From assembly GCA_023079485.1 (NCBI GenBank), contig CM041083.1, positions 62,687,810 to 62,751,809 on the forward strand: a stretch of DNA of 64,000 nucleotides. Direction: 5' to 3'. Shown piece after piece: positions 50,721 through 62,640 of the stretch. Made by a program: the position numbers and the translations under genes. Source of the stretch: Archilochus colubris (taxonomy: Eukaryota; Chordata; Aves; Apodiformes; Trochilidae). The stretch's first letter is position 1; every line of letters begins with the position of its first letter. The notes beneath the pieces were generated by a model. It did not search any database. It worked only from the letters and a program-made list of their open reading frames with translations, and was not told the DNA's origin.

Positions 50721-53700
50721 TAAAAAATAGCATGAATTAAAGAAGAAACCAGAGGGAACAAGAACATATGAACAGGAGATAATGAGCAGATCCCTTGTCT
50801 GGAGTGTTGCTGTTCATGCCAGCATTCTTTGGCAATGACAGCAGTGAGGCTGTGGCCTTTTATTACACATTTTCTTGCAGTGTGATGTCAATTGAAAGGC
50901 CTTTTGTGTGCTTTCCAATACTAACTCAACACCTCTGCAGGTTCACCTTCTGACCACCCCCATGTGACAGGCTCTGTGCTCAAATACAATAAATTCTCCT
51001 TTTGGAAAACCATGTCTGTGCTCCAGAGTTGTTCCTTCTCTATGTGATCCTGGCAGGCTTTCATGTGCTCTGGTAAGAACTGAATAGTCTGAGATATGAG
51101 GAGAAGCACACTGTACAGCTTCTCAGGCCACTCCTCTTTGTGCTCCAGAAGCAACTGGATAGCTGAGGGAGAGGGTGTGAAAAAGTTGGGAAACTTTTGG
51201 GACCATCACCTATCCTGTTAAAAAAAATGCAAAAGAGGCAAAGACCACTCCATCTTCTGTGAGGAAGCATCATTCTGAAGAAACATATCAAGACATAGAT
51301 AGGTGCTAAGTTCAGTGAGATTTTTCTTTCAAGACTGAGGAACCCAACTCTGGCCACACCCTTTGTAAATGTGCTCTGGTAACTTTTAACCATCTCTGGT
51401 TGGTGCCTTGGTTCTTTCCACACACAGATGGTACCATCATCCCAATGGGAGCTGTGTTTGCCTGGTGACTAGATCCATGTGTCACCTTTGTCATGTCACA
51501 CACTGGTATGTTGCTGCTTTCTTGTAGACAGGTTCTGATGCTGTTATTATTGCCTGTGTATCTGGGTTGACTGAAACCTCTCTCATTCCCTCTTGTGGGG
51601 AAAGAGGAAAGATAGGGAAAGACTACTCCATGTACAAAGTGCTGTTACTCTTTTGCACTTGTCTTCCAAGGTGACTGGCAAAATATAACAGATGCCTGTA
51701 ATATGTAATAGATGTCTGTAGTTTCCCAGAATACACTAATGTGAGAGTGCTAGGTCAAGATGAACAAAAAAGGATGGTGCAGAATTGCATTGTGAAAAGT
51801 ATTGCTATGCTGTTACAGCACAATTGGGTCTGAAAAGTATGCTATGGATTGTCATAAAATACATCATATTGGGCTAGATCCTCTATTGACTTTGATGCAG
51901 TCCACTGCCATAATGCCATTTAGTACCAGCCATAGTTCTGCTCAGCAACAGAGTAGAATTGGTTGTGTCCAGGTAAACTCCTGTTTTTCTTAATGATCTT
52001 GCCCCAAAAGGTCCATGCCCAAGTACAAAGTAGAGGGATGGGAATAATTTTTATTCCTCATAGGGAAGAAAAATCTAAGTGATCTTAGAGGACTCTGAGT
52101 CTGTGCAACCACATGTGTAAGATGCTAAGATATCCTGTTTTCCATATAGGAATGAAGAAAGAGAAGGGTAGAAGGCCCCAGGGAAAATGAGTGATATGGA
52201 CTGGACTGGACAAAATAGGTTAGAACTTGGAAAAGTAGAGCTTTGTGGCTGCTGCTCAAGGTGAGGGGAGTGGTCAAGTGGGAGGACTGGGGAAAGGAGA
52301 AAGGAATGTTAGCTGTACTGTTTCTATCTTACTTTTCAGCCATAGCCCAGCCCAAAAAAATCAATACACTAGGTCTGAACACCCTGGCAAAATTAAAATC
52401 GGGATCATATCTGATTTCCTAAGCTGGTGAATCATATTTCTAGTCTGTATTGAGGATGGTGATTAGAGTTGTGTTACTCTTTATACTGAGGAGGACTGGG
52501 CTTCCTTCTCATTGGTCTGACACAAGCAGCAGCCTTCTGCTGGGCTTCTGTCACCACAAGAGGTGAAATAGCTGAGATATTTGAGGACAGAAACAAACTT
52601 TATCTGGGTAGTGCAAAGATCTGCCTGTGAAGAGGTTTAGTCACTGCCTTCAGTAATCAATTACCCTGATGCCTTAGGAAGGAGCCCAGAGGTGCAGTCC
52701 AACCTGGGCTCTAGCACAACAGGTAGGAAAAGGAAACCAGAGAAACCCTTGCTTAGGTCTCTCAATGCCAGGACTTGTGTCTCTCACCCAGCATGAAGTG
52801 TCTGGAACAGGAGACCAATGAGCTGAGGATATAAGCACCATTTCCTTGCCTTGTAGAGGTTCTGCTGCCTCCCAGCCCTGAATTCATCTCGTTTTAGCAG
52901 TGAAATTCTATCTTCTGCATGATTGCACCGGCAGGCTTTTGTCAGCGAATTTGGTCATGTTCAAACCTGCCCCAGGGATGAGGAGCCAGGAGATCTGAGT
53001 CGAAGTGGCAGGAAGACTGCTGCTGAGAAGCCAAGTTTCTCTTTCTCGGGGTGCTGAGTGGGCAGTTACACTAATGCAGGATGCCATCTGTTTTTTCCTT
53101 CTCTAAAAGGTCGTGTTTACCAAACACTGAAGAGGCAAGAGAGGTCTGGGGTTAAAGTAAAAGTAATTAAACCCTGTGGAACAGGGGCCCCTTGTGCCTT
53201 CACTGTCCTCTTGGTGCTCTTCACACCTCAGTGGGACACCCAGGTGTCCTGCTTGACATAGCCACAAGTTACCCCTCTGTAGGGACAGGCTGTGTGACCT
53301 CCTAAGCCTAACCTGCAGAGACAGCACAGCAACCAGCCTGGGGCCTCAGCTGAGAAGGGATCTGCCCTGAGCCCACTGCTCCTGAAGCTGGTGAAATAGA
53401 AGGCATAGGAGGGAAGGGAGGAGGAGTGATATGCCCAAGTGGTGGCCCAAGTGTCATTCTGAGGTGTCACCCAAACACACACAGGAACTAGAAGAATGTC
53501 AGCCACACCACCCAGCATAGTCAGTCTTGCAACCATCAACTCCACTTTTAATTCAGTGGGAATTGCCATCACTGTTCCAAGTCACTCTCTGGAGAAGCCT
53601 TTCTGTCTCCATGAAAGAGTAGAGGTCCTTGTCCTTAAGTGGCTGATGATACTCACGGAGAGCCCAGCCCTCAGACTGGCAGACAGCCCAGGCTATCACA

Positions 53701-54604
53701 TCTTTGCACCACAAGGGCATAAGGTGCATCAGAAAAGTTTAGTTCATGTCGTGGTGTTCTGTAACAAAAGGCACAGCAACACAGTGATGTGGCAATTACA
53801 CAGCACATGAGGCTAATTTTTAAATACCAAATCTAAAATGGAGGCCCTAGCTGTGGCAGCTTGGACCCTGTGGGACATGAGGCATTTGCTAGAATTATTA
53901 CATTTTCTGTCTGTTTAATATAGATGTCTCTGAAACCTCTAGAAACAATGTTGAAAAGAAATTACCTGGTTCAGTCTGTGCTAAAGGGTGTTAAATTTAA
54001 TAGATTTCCAATGTATTTACCATATTGTACTGTCAAATCTATTTTACAGGTGTGTGTGCCAGCCTTTTTATGAACCCAGTAATATATTCTGGGACAGATA
54101 ATGAGCTTGGGTAATTATCATTAATTCCTCTTGGGTAAAACTAGTGTCAAAAGATGGCTTGATGCCACTGCTTTGCAAGGTGTTACGTGAATGTAGACAA
54201 AATCAGAATCCTGTTCCTATATTTGTCTGTGTTGGGGGAGACTGTCTGAGAAAGCTGCAGCTTGGCTGGCAGGGAATGATTTGCCAAGATCAAGTTCCAA
54301 GTTCCCTGCCTCTCTGGCAGGAGAGACTTTTGCCTTCCATCATTTTCAGCATGTTCCCAGAGACCATTGCCTCCAAGTCATCTGAACTCAAAAGCAAACC
54401 AGAAGCTATTCTTCTGCATTCGGCCCCAGCATGCCAGAAATCTCTGAACCTTGAAAAGATCCCATAATATATAACCCTACCTGTCTTAGCCATTTTTTTT
54501 TCATTAGTTCTGATCAACCCAATCATCATGTTATGGGTATCCTCAGCAAATACAGAAATGAAGTACACTGAAAAGTCACTTTGGACCCCAATAACTCAGT
54601 AATC

Positions 54605-54621
54605 TATTTATTTATTTATTT
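54605..54621. repeat. (TTTA)n microsatellite
   Basis: About four ATTT units in intron 2. Confidence 0.9.
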
Positions 54622-57471
54622 TCTGAGCAGGTTGATGAAAGAGGACATCAGAAATGCTGAAATGCAAGAAATAGAGAGCACAGGTTCTTGCAGACTTGGG
54701 GTCTGGACTCCTTTCTCTTGGTATCAGCTAGTGACTTTTTTTTCTAATTCTCCAAATGAGACTTTCTAAGGGCTGTTTGTTCTGACCTCTCTGAAACTTT
54801 CAAGTCTCAGATGGCTTACAGGCCATAATACTGATCACTTACAGCTCATTAGAGCAGCATATATACAATAACCAACAGATCCTCATAAGGAACACTCTGA
54901 AATGGATTCATAAATTTTTGTTGTCCTTCACAAGTAGTCCTTGCAGTCTTTGCCTCAGTTACAGATCACAATCCTGCACACTGACTTTGAGTACCATGAA
55001 GAAGGCATTTGGTAAGTTATACATGGGAAACAGCAACGTGATCTTCTGGAGTGACACAGGGGACACAAAGAGCAGGTGAGATCAGCCTCTGCAGTACTTT
55101 TGTAACACCACACACACGTAGCTTCCTCCAATCCAATGATCTTTTTGCATAACTGCTACACCTGCCAACAGGGCATTTGAGCATCCTCTTCTTGAGTGAC
55201 TGGTTTCCTCCACCATTGTCCAAGTCCAGAAGTGCCATTGCTATTTCTGATACTCTTTTATTACTCTTACTTATTTGCAGTAATTTTTCTTGTAGGAGAG
55301 AAAGAGCAGAGATGAGTCTTGTATCTTGGCCACATGGGAGACTGTGTAGCTATGGAGTGATCAGTGGGAAAGCTCAGTTTTAATTTTTTACAGGATTAAC
55401 ATTATTGTCCTTGAGAAAATCAACTCCTCTGGCTCTAGAGCCCTGTTTAGCCACACAGCCACCCCATAAACACCTTTCTGAGGGCTCTGAAAATTTCTGG
55501 CAGACCATGAACTGATGATTCTGGTATTTGACAGTGAGGCAAAACAATGTAATGTTTGGAGCTTCCATCTTCTGTGTTCATGCCTACAAGTCTAGCCTGA
55601 GGTTGTCTTGAAATATCTGGGGGGAAGAGGCAGCATGTTCTTTCTCAAGTCATCAGATATCAGAACATTTAAGCCTCATAGTCAAAATTCAACAGATAAC
55701 CGTAGTTCAGCTCCACAGCTGCCAGTTAGAAGCACAGATCTTTGCCAAGTTGGAAACCTGTGTTTCCAGCAGCAAGGAGATGGTGAAGGATCTGCAAGGA
55801 AGTGCACCATTCTGATGCCTTGGGAACTGAAACAGTCAAATATCTCTCAAGACTAATAATGATACAACAGCTTTGAAGAGACATGGGGAGCTGGTACTAC
55901 CAGAAATGGGCTTCTTTGATTTAATAATGGAATATCACTGATTTGGGCTTTAGGTTTCCAAAAATATCAGGAAGGGAGAAAAAAAGAAGTAATAAAAAAA
56001 ACTTTCCATAATACCATTTTCCTTCTTATCATCTCCCCACATCCTTCCCTCAGTGTATTCCTGACAGTAAATTTTCCTGAGAAATCTGCACATAGTAGCT
56101 AAATACCAGAAATCCCACTTACCTGTGCTACACAAAGTCTTTATGGGTGCCCAGATGAATTGTCTCAGTGAGAGCTTTGTCACCATCCTACTTTCTTGAA
56201 ACAAGCACTGAGATGCAGCCCAGGATGCTGAAAACCATTTTTTGAAATGTTAGACTAGATATAGTGTTTCATATAAGACCTGAGTCAAATTGTCTGTAGG
56301 CACCATCTTTTTTAACAAAAATGATTTCTGTCTGCAGCAGGAATATACAAGTCAGCAGTGCAAAATTAACAGGAGATACCTGAAACGAGAGATGTTTTCT
56401 ACAGCAGATGAAATGTATTTGTAATAATAACTAAGGTAGTTGCTATGGGTCATAAAAGTCATCTAGGACTGTCTTGGAAGAACAGAACAGCTGACTTTGT
56501 AGACTTCCTTTTTTATGTGATTGCAAGGGATTTACATTAATATTACAACTTACAATCAAACAGAATTCAAAGACATTACAAACCTTCCCTACCTGATTGC
56601 ATGACTCGTGGTAAATTGCTTCATTTTTCATGCAAGAGTAGCTGTAAAAATTGTGAAAGCTGGTGGCATATGATACTTCAGGACAGCAAGAACACTGATT
56701 ACAGTTGAAACTGCAGGGGTGATGCTGGCACACAGAACTAAATTAACCTAGTTGGAGTTGGGCCAGGGCATTGGGATTTGCACCTTAGACTCTGCATGGG
56801 ACTTGTAATTAGTAGTTAGAAAATCTTGCTCTTCCAAGAAACAGAACATGCAATAGTACCAATCCCTTCCTTCATCCCACAGTCAGGGAGGTTAATTGCT
56901 TACTGGCCAAGGGGAAGCAAGTGGGTCCCCATAATTTACTTAATAACATTTTTTTCCCCTGGAGATCTCCCATGCTATATAGTGTCTATCCTTCCCCGAC
57001 TAATTTTTCTTACTGCTGGGGGGCTTTTTTTGTTACTATGATTACAATAGCTCCTCAACCTTCCCTTACTAACAAAAACTGTGCTCTAGCAATGCAAATC
57101 AACAATCATTCAGGACAGAGGGAAAAAAACCCAGAATCATTAAGTTTTTAGCCTGTATTTCACTGCAGCCTCAGTTCTGATCTTTAGCAGTGTGTTTTAT
57201 TTTTCATATGGGGGCTTCATCACTGCTACTGGACAACAGAGAATAGGCTTCCCCACAACACTTCTTCAGAAAGAAGTTTAAGATGGGAGGAAACCTGGGA
57301 GGAATACAGAGTGGCAAGTGGAACCGTAGGGCTCTAATGTTAACATTAAGAATGATAAGCAAACTCTGTCTTTACCCCTTTTTTCCACTGCTTATAAGTC
57401 ACTGAAGTTTACCAGCTAAAGCTGAAATTTCCTAGGTTTGGTCTTTTGCCCAAAAGTGAAGTAGATTATTC

Positions 57472-57555
57472 TATTTTTTTTTTCCCTGAGAATTTTTTTT
57501 TTTGAGAATTTTTTTTTCCCACTAAGTAAAAGTGGTTCATCCATATTTTTTTTTT
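57472..57555. repeat. T-rich tract with duplicated GAGAATTTTTTTT unit
   Basis: Four poly-T runs of 9-12 bases. GAGAA followed by a poly-T run occurs twice about 21 bases apart, pointing to local slippage or duplication. Confidence 0.85.
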
Positions 57556-58118
57556 CATGAAAGAACATGTAGAATCTATTCCCACTTCAGCAAGAGCATT
57601 TGCTATTGCTTTCTGAACAGCACAGCAGCCAAACCATCAGGGGGTTAAAAAGTTTATATTTAGCATAAAAAACATCTAGCTGAAAAATGCCTTTGAGTGC
57701 TTCAGTGGAATTTGATTTTGATTTAACCGAGTTTTGACCCCCAGAAAATTCCATGCATAAGCACAATATTTTCAGTATGGGTGTATTCAGTGAGCTCAGA
57801 GCATTCATGGAGGAGGTAGGCAAGGTTATATGTGTATGTGGGGTTAGCTGATGTCCTTATCCTAGCACGGTGTCTTCAGGGGCTTCAGTTATGTGCTGTG
57901 AGCAGGAGCACTGAGCTTGGTGATGATTTTCACACATCTGTGACTGAATGTGTGCACTCAGTGCTTGCAATCTGAGGGCTCTTGTGTGTCTTGAGAAATG
58001 TCCTGAATGCCTGATGAGGTTAAAGAGGGGTTTTGCATGCTTTGTTTTTTTCCAGTGCACTCTGCCTCACTGGCCAGGGTAAGAATCAGATCCAGTGAGA
58101 GTACATAGGGTCAGACAC

Positions 58119-58240
58119 AGATCGGTGGGTAGGTCCATGGTGATGAGGCAGGTCTAAGGCCAAGCTGGGGAGGCAGTCTACAAGTCAGAGTCCAGATCAG
58201 GTGGGTCCATGGCCATGGCAAGGGGAAGGCTGTGGCCAAG
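58119..58240 (+). repeat. Imperfect direct repeat, about 75-bp period
   Basis: CAGATCGGTGGGTAGGTCCATGG then GTCTAAGGCCAAG (58118-58164) recurs in diverged form as CAGATCAGGTGGGTCCATGG then GGCTGTGGCCAAG (58193-58240). It is probably an old minisatellite remnant. No family is recognised. Confidence 0.55.
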
Positions 58241-58414
58241 GTGAAAGCGTGCGCTCCTACAGTGTTGCTGCAGCAGGGAATGGTGGCCCCAGGGCTGAGC
58301 CAAAAAGGGGGAACTCTGTGTGGGATATTTGTTGAAGCCCCACATGAGGCTGTTAAGCTCTGTTAGTGTACTAAGGGCCCTCACAAGGCTCTCCAGAGAA
58401 CCTGGGAAATCCTC

Positions 58415-58556
58415 CTGCCTGACGGTACTCAAAAGTTGACTGGAGAAGGCCCAGGTCAATCTTGCTTATCTTTGAAAGTGGCCCTGGTTTGAGCCAGGAG
58501 CTGGAATGGAGACCTTCAGCCTTCTCTCCTACTGTAGGTCATTCTGTGATTCTATA
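58415..58556 (+). mobile_element. Old CR1 LINE 3' fragment, plus strand
   Basis: ACTCAAAAGTTGACTGGA followed by AAGGCCCAGGTCAAT, then GTGGCCCTGGTTTGAGCCAGGAG and finally ATTCTGTGATTCTATA. These parallel the CR1 3' UTR (CTGGACAAGGCCCTGAG, GGCCCTGCTTTGAGCAGG, tail ATTCTGTGATTCTAT). It is strongly diverged; the 5' limit is approximate. Confidence 0.8.
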
Positions 58557-61151
58557 AAGCCTGTAGTTTTTTCTTCTGTATTATCTGTGCATGCAGGATG
58601 TCCTCTCACTACAGGTGTTACTCAGAGTCCAAACTGCACGCCACAGAAAACCAAATAGGTGGTCTGGAGGTGGTGCACAGCCTTACAGAGCAAGAGACCT
58701 GAATGCTGCAAACTCTCATGCACACACTTCACGTTCTGCCACGAGCAGTCAGTGAAGGCCCTCAGAAAAACAGAGCTAAGCATATGTGCAATTGGACCAT
58801 CACGTCAGGGAGCAGTTGCTGACATTTGGAGTCCATTCATGCTCCAAGGGATGTCAACTAGCACTCTAGTCCATGGCCTCAGGCCCTGATCTGCCCTAAA
58901 GAAACTCTGTGTAGCACACTGTGCACTGTGGCCTTGACTCAGCAGAGCAATTTGGGATATGTGGTTTGCTGAATCAGAGCTTATGCCTCGATCTGAAATT
59001 GCTTTGTAGGGCACGGTCCAGTTCTCACTGAAACACTTGTGGGGCTTTTGGCATGCACTTCAATGAAAATATGATCAAATCTGTGTTCACCTGGTCACCA
59101 CTTGAGCTGAGGATAAAAATTACTGTCCTGCTGGTTAGAACGAGAAGGGATAGAATAGAAGCTATTAATAAAAATATTCCAGTGAGAGCTGTAAGGGAAG
59201 CATCTTTATTAATGATTCCTGCAATGTGGAGGAGCATAGAACAAAAGGAGTTAAAAATGGGGACATATTGAACATGCACATCTGCATGTGCATAAAAAAG
59301 AAAGGCCAATGATAAAGTATGAAGAATAGAATAAGGAAAGATTTTATAAGGTATATTAACCTAAAAGGACAGTTTCGTGCCTCATTTTAATGGTGGTGTT
59401 TCCTGATTGATGAGTATAAAAATATGTCATTTTAACTTTAACAAAGTTGGTTAAATAGTGTTTATGTACAAGAGTAGTTTTTCTATTTATTTATTTTTTA
59501 TGTCTAACTGGTGACTACATGCTTGTGTATCAAAGAAAAAACTTTCTACCTTAAAATCCTTTGTCTTTCTTAAGTTCTGAAGTTGTGATACCATCTTTGG
59601 CTCATCAGATTTGGAGCCCCTTTAAAAACTGGGACTATTTCTAAATCTGATTGCTAAATCTAGTGAACAGAAGAGCTTCCCCTGGAGAGAATAAACATCC
59701 TTTTAAAGTACTAGTAAGTATATAAAAGTGCTCTGAGGCTTAGGAGGCAAAGTCTATTTACAGTTAGAAGACTTGGACTCTTAAGTGCTTAGAGCACTTT
59801 TGAAAATGAGACTTAAATGCTTCTAAGTAATTTGGGCACTACAGAAAATCATATCTAGTTTCCCTGATTTTGCTCTGACATCAACACCAATCATAAAATG
59901 ATTTGTTATCTAGGTGACAGCAGAACTGGTCACATGGAGAGTGAATCCAAGAGAAAGAAATATGACTCAGAAGTGAATTAAATAGTTTAATGGTGTTCAT
60001 AACTATGGGAGACAGTACACATCCTTGGTTTCAATGGAATTAAAATGCATTGGTTCTGTAGTAATAATTTCTAACCTGGATGTTGTTCTCAGGGAAATAC
60101 TCATCCCCTGGAAACCAGTGGAGCTGTATCTGATGCACATGGGCAGTAAAACCCAGAGCCCATGTGGACTGGCCTGCATGTTCTTGGAAATCATAAATTA
60201 TTTCTCTGTAGGCACTGGAAAGAGACAGCAAATAAACAATCCCATGGTTCAAATAGTCCCCCAGAATACCAAAATCTTGTTCAAAGTTTGATAATTTTTT
60301 CAAAGTATTTAACAAGAGAGGTTAATGACAGACTTCCTCAGCACTCCATTGGATCAGATGTATGGTAATCACATCCTGTCTGGTGCCACATGTCAACTGT
60401 CTTAAAATGCACTGTTGTCAGGCCCTGGTTTCACAGAATTACTGCTGTGGCTGACAGGAGAAAGAAGTGTTTCTCTTTCTCCACAAGATATCAGTGGTAC
60501 AACAATCTGTCCTGCGGGTCAGAAAGAAACTGCTCCCTTCTAGGAAACTCTGCAGTTAACTGTGGCTGCCTTTCAGACATGTTTTAAAGAGTCAGAATCT
60601 CAGGGCTATCTGGTTTTGTTGCATCTTTATACTCTCAGCTCTGCAAGATTTCCTCTGGAAACTCTGCAATATTCAGCTGCCCCTGCACCATTTCCCACAT
60701 GCCCTTAGAAACTCCAGGGGAAAGAAAGCTGGATCCTTGGGACACAGGCTTTGTGCCAGATGAGACTCTGGGATGCACAGGGATATGCTGAACAAAAGGC
60801 AGCAAGGACACAGGGGTTTCTGCCAGCTGCTGCCTGTGTCAGGGAGCAGGAAAGGTGTCTGTAGTCCATGACACCCTCCTTGCCCATCACGTCCAACTGC
60901 AGCACCTCAAGATGGGCAGCTTCAGGAGTCACAGGATGGGTTCGGGCAGTGTGTGCAGCACAGGTTCCCGCTCTCAGGGCTTTGTCCTGATCCATCACTG
61001 AGAGAGACCTCTCACAGCCTCCCTAAACATGAAAAGTGGAGTTCAGTGAATGAGTATAGCGAACAACAATAAACATAATCATAAACAAAATATAATAATA
61101 ATAATAAAAAAAAACAAATAAAAAAAGCGAAACGTTGCGTTTTGTTCACAG
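58557..61151 (+). other. Intron 2, last block up to the third exon
   Basis: Intronic DNA with no gene or recognised element. The final 70 bases are A-rich with TAA units (61092-61106) and end in GTTTTGTTCACAG-type acceptor sequence at 61151. A second AG at 61126-61127 is in frame with the exon. Confidence 0.8.
61079..61126. repeat. (TAA)n / A-rich tract beside the exon acceptor
   Basis: TAA units followed by long A runs occupy the place where a pyrimidine tract is expected for the third exon. Confidence 0.9.
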
Positions 61152-61440
61152 TGACGATCCCAGCGGTTCCACAAGCAAGAAAGCCGGGTGTGAAACGGAG
61201 GATCCGAAGGAGGCCGGCAGAGAGAGTGGCCAGGAAGGCAGGTCCGACACCCTGACGCTAAAAGCCCAGCATGAGGAGCTCCAAGAAGAGCAGGCAGCGG
61301 GGTGTTCCCCTCTGGTGCAGAAGGCGAGCCTCCACCACACGGGCTCCCCAGTGAGAGTGCAGCGCAGCAAAGGGACGGCCTCGTGTTCCCATGCGGCTGC
61401 CTCCGAGTATGAGCTCTCCCTTGACCTAAAGAATAAACAG
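61152..61440 (+). CDS. IQSEC3: IQSEC3, exon encoding the linker up to the IQ motif
   Basis: One base completes the split Ser codon and 96 full codons follow, ending in CAG at a phase-0 donor (GTACAG). The peptide begins DDPSGSTSKK, is charged and Ser/Glu-rich in the middle (LKAQHEELQEEQ), and ends SEYELSLDLKNKQ. That ending is the family hallmark directly preceding the IQ motif in IQSEC1, IQSEC2 and IQSEC3. The middle segment resembles the human IQSEC3 stretch KAQAQELQEEE, as remembered, which supports IQSEC3 over its paralogues. The next exon should start with IEMLEHKYGGH and the calmodulin-binding IQ motif, but it lies beyond the window. The frame stays open 32 codons past the donor, which is intron read-through. 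The acceptor is unusual because A-rich and TAA-repeat sequence replaces the normal pyrimidine tract, and an in-frame AG lies 24 bases upstream at 61126-61127. Confidence 0.93.
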
Positions 61441-62376
61441 GTACAGAGGCTTCCTCCTCAGGCTGTGGGAGAAGGGGATGGGGTGGGTGGGACCGCATTC
61501 ACGCTACAGTGGGAAGCATTTCAGCAAATACTTTAGGCCTTTTTGTTCACCTTGAGCTTTTGCTCTGCCTGAACAGACCTGGCCCTTGGGCTACACGGAG
61601 GAAATAGCTTCCCCACCCCTGACTGCTACACCCTTTCACTCAAACCTCCTGGGCTCTGCTCCTCCTTGCCTGGGTTCTGTGGTCCAGAATGGACCCAGAT
61701 ACTCAGTTGTGACTGTAGGCTTAGAGACGGGTGGGCAGCCAAGGGCTGCAGCATCCATCCAGAGATACTGCCTCTCCCACAAGCGTATGGTACCTGCAGG
61801 GCTCTAAGGAACCGATCATCCCAAAATACCTCCCTCAAAGGGGGGTCTCCAAGAGTCATCTAGCCCTTTTGGATCTCACTGGGCAGGCCCCCAGTGCATT
61901 TCCACATTATCCTCTTCAAAGCAAGAGTTTTCAAGGGAAGTGGGGTTCATTCAATGAGTGTCTTGCACAGTGTCTGCTGTGATATTTGTGTATTGCTACC
62001 ATCACTGCTGTCAGCCTCGTGATAGATGCTGAAGAGACAGTCAGGTTTACCAGGCAGAGAGAAAATGATGCTATTCTTGAAGTTGCAAGCCTGGCTTCTT
62101 GTGCCTGAGGCTACAGCCTAGCTCCAGAGCACAAGCCTACCCATCTGTAGCTGCATCTCCCAATGGACTCAGGAGATAGTGGTACAGGGGCTAATAGCTG
62201 CTGGCCTCCTCACTCAGAGGCAATGAGGTGGAACATGCCTCCTCTAGCCTGCATCTCTGTAGATTATAGCCCAAGATAGCTGTTGTGTAAAACAAAACTT
62301 AAAGAATCGTTTTTGACTTTTTCTTGGGTTTGCAGCTCAACAGAGGGTGTTTGATATACAGACTTTGCAGTACAAA
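61441..62376 (+). other. Intron 3, first block
   Basis: It starts at the GTACAG donor. GC content is higher than elsewhere in the introns, fading into ordinary intron. No further exon is seen; the frame of the preceding exon reaches a stop at 61534-61536. Confidence 0.8.
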
Positions 62377-62640
62377 CATAGAATAGAATCAGAATTGTTT
62401 TGGTTGGAAACAACCCTTACGATCACCAAGTCCAACCATTAACTGAGGACACTACCAGGTCCACCAATAAACCATGTCCCTAAGCACCACGTCTTCTAGG
62501 TCTTTTAAATCCTTCCCAGGATGGTGACTCCACCACTTTGCTGCGCAGTCTGTTCCAGTGCTTTGCCTTTCAGTGAAGAAATTTTTCTTAATATCCAATG
62601 TAAATACCACCTGGTGCCATTTCTTCTTGTCATTTGTGAG
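62377..62640 (-). mobile_element. Old CR1 LINE 3' fragment, minus strand
   Basis: The plus strand starts CATAGAATAGAATCAGAATTG, the reverse complement of a decayed CR1 tail. It continues with GGTTGGAAACAACCCTTACG, ATCACCAAGTCCAACC, GGATGGTGACTCCACCAC, CTGTTCCAGTGC and TAATATCCAATGTAAA. These are the standard landmarks of CR1 3' ends in reverse. The frame is broken, so this copy is older than the one at 22093. The far boundary is approximate. Confidence 0.92.

Larger units (their letters stand above)
45561..58118 (+). other. Intron 2, middle block (no gene seen)
   Basis: About 12.5 kb of intronic DNA. It contains a near-consensus acceptor fused to a donor at 45987/45988, purine-rich, (TTTA)n and T-rich simple tracts, and an AT-rich motif cluster near 54000-54130. 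Open frames of up to about 120 codons on both strands have no recognised relatives. Confidence 0.75.

Noticed and set aside
51061..51423. 120-codon minus-strand frame
   Set aside because: No recognised family, no splice context, and average intron composition; treated as chance.
61079..61498. 139-codon minus-strand frame opposite the third exon
   Set aside because: Antisense shadow of the IQSEC3 exon, ending in the A-rich tract read as poly-Ile/Phe.
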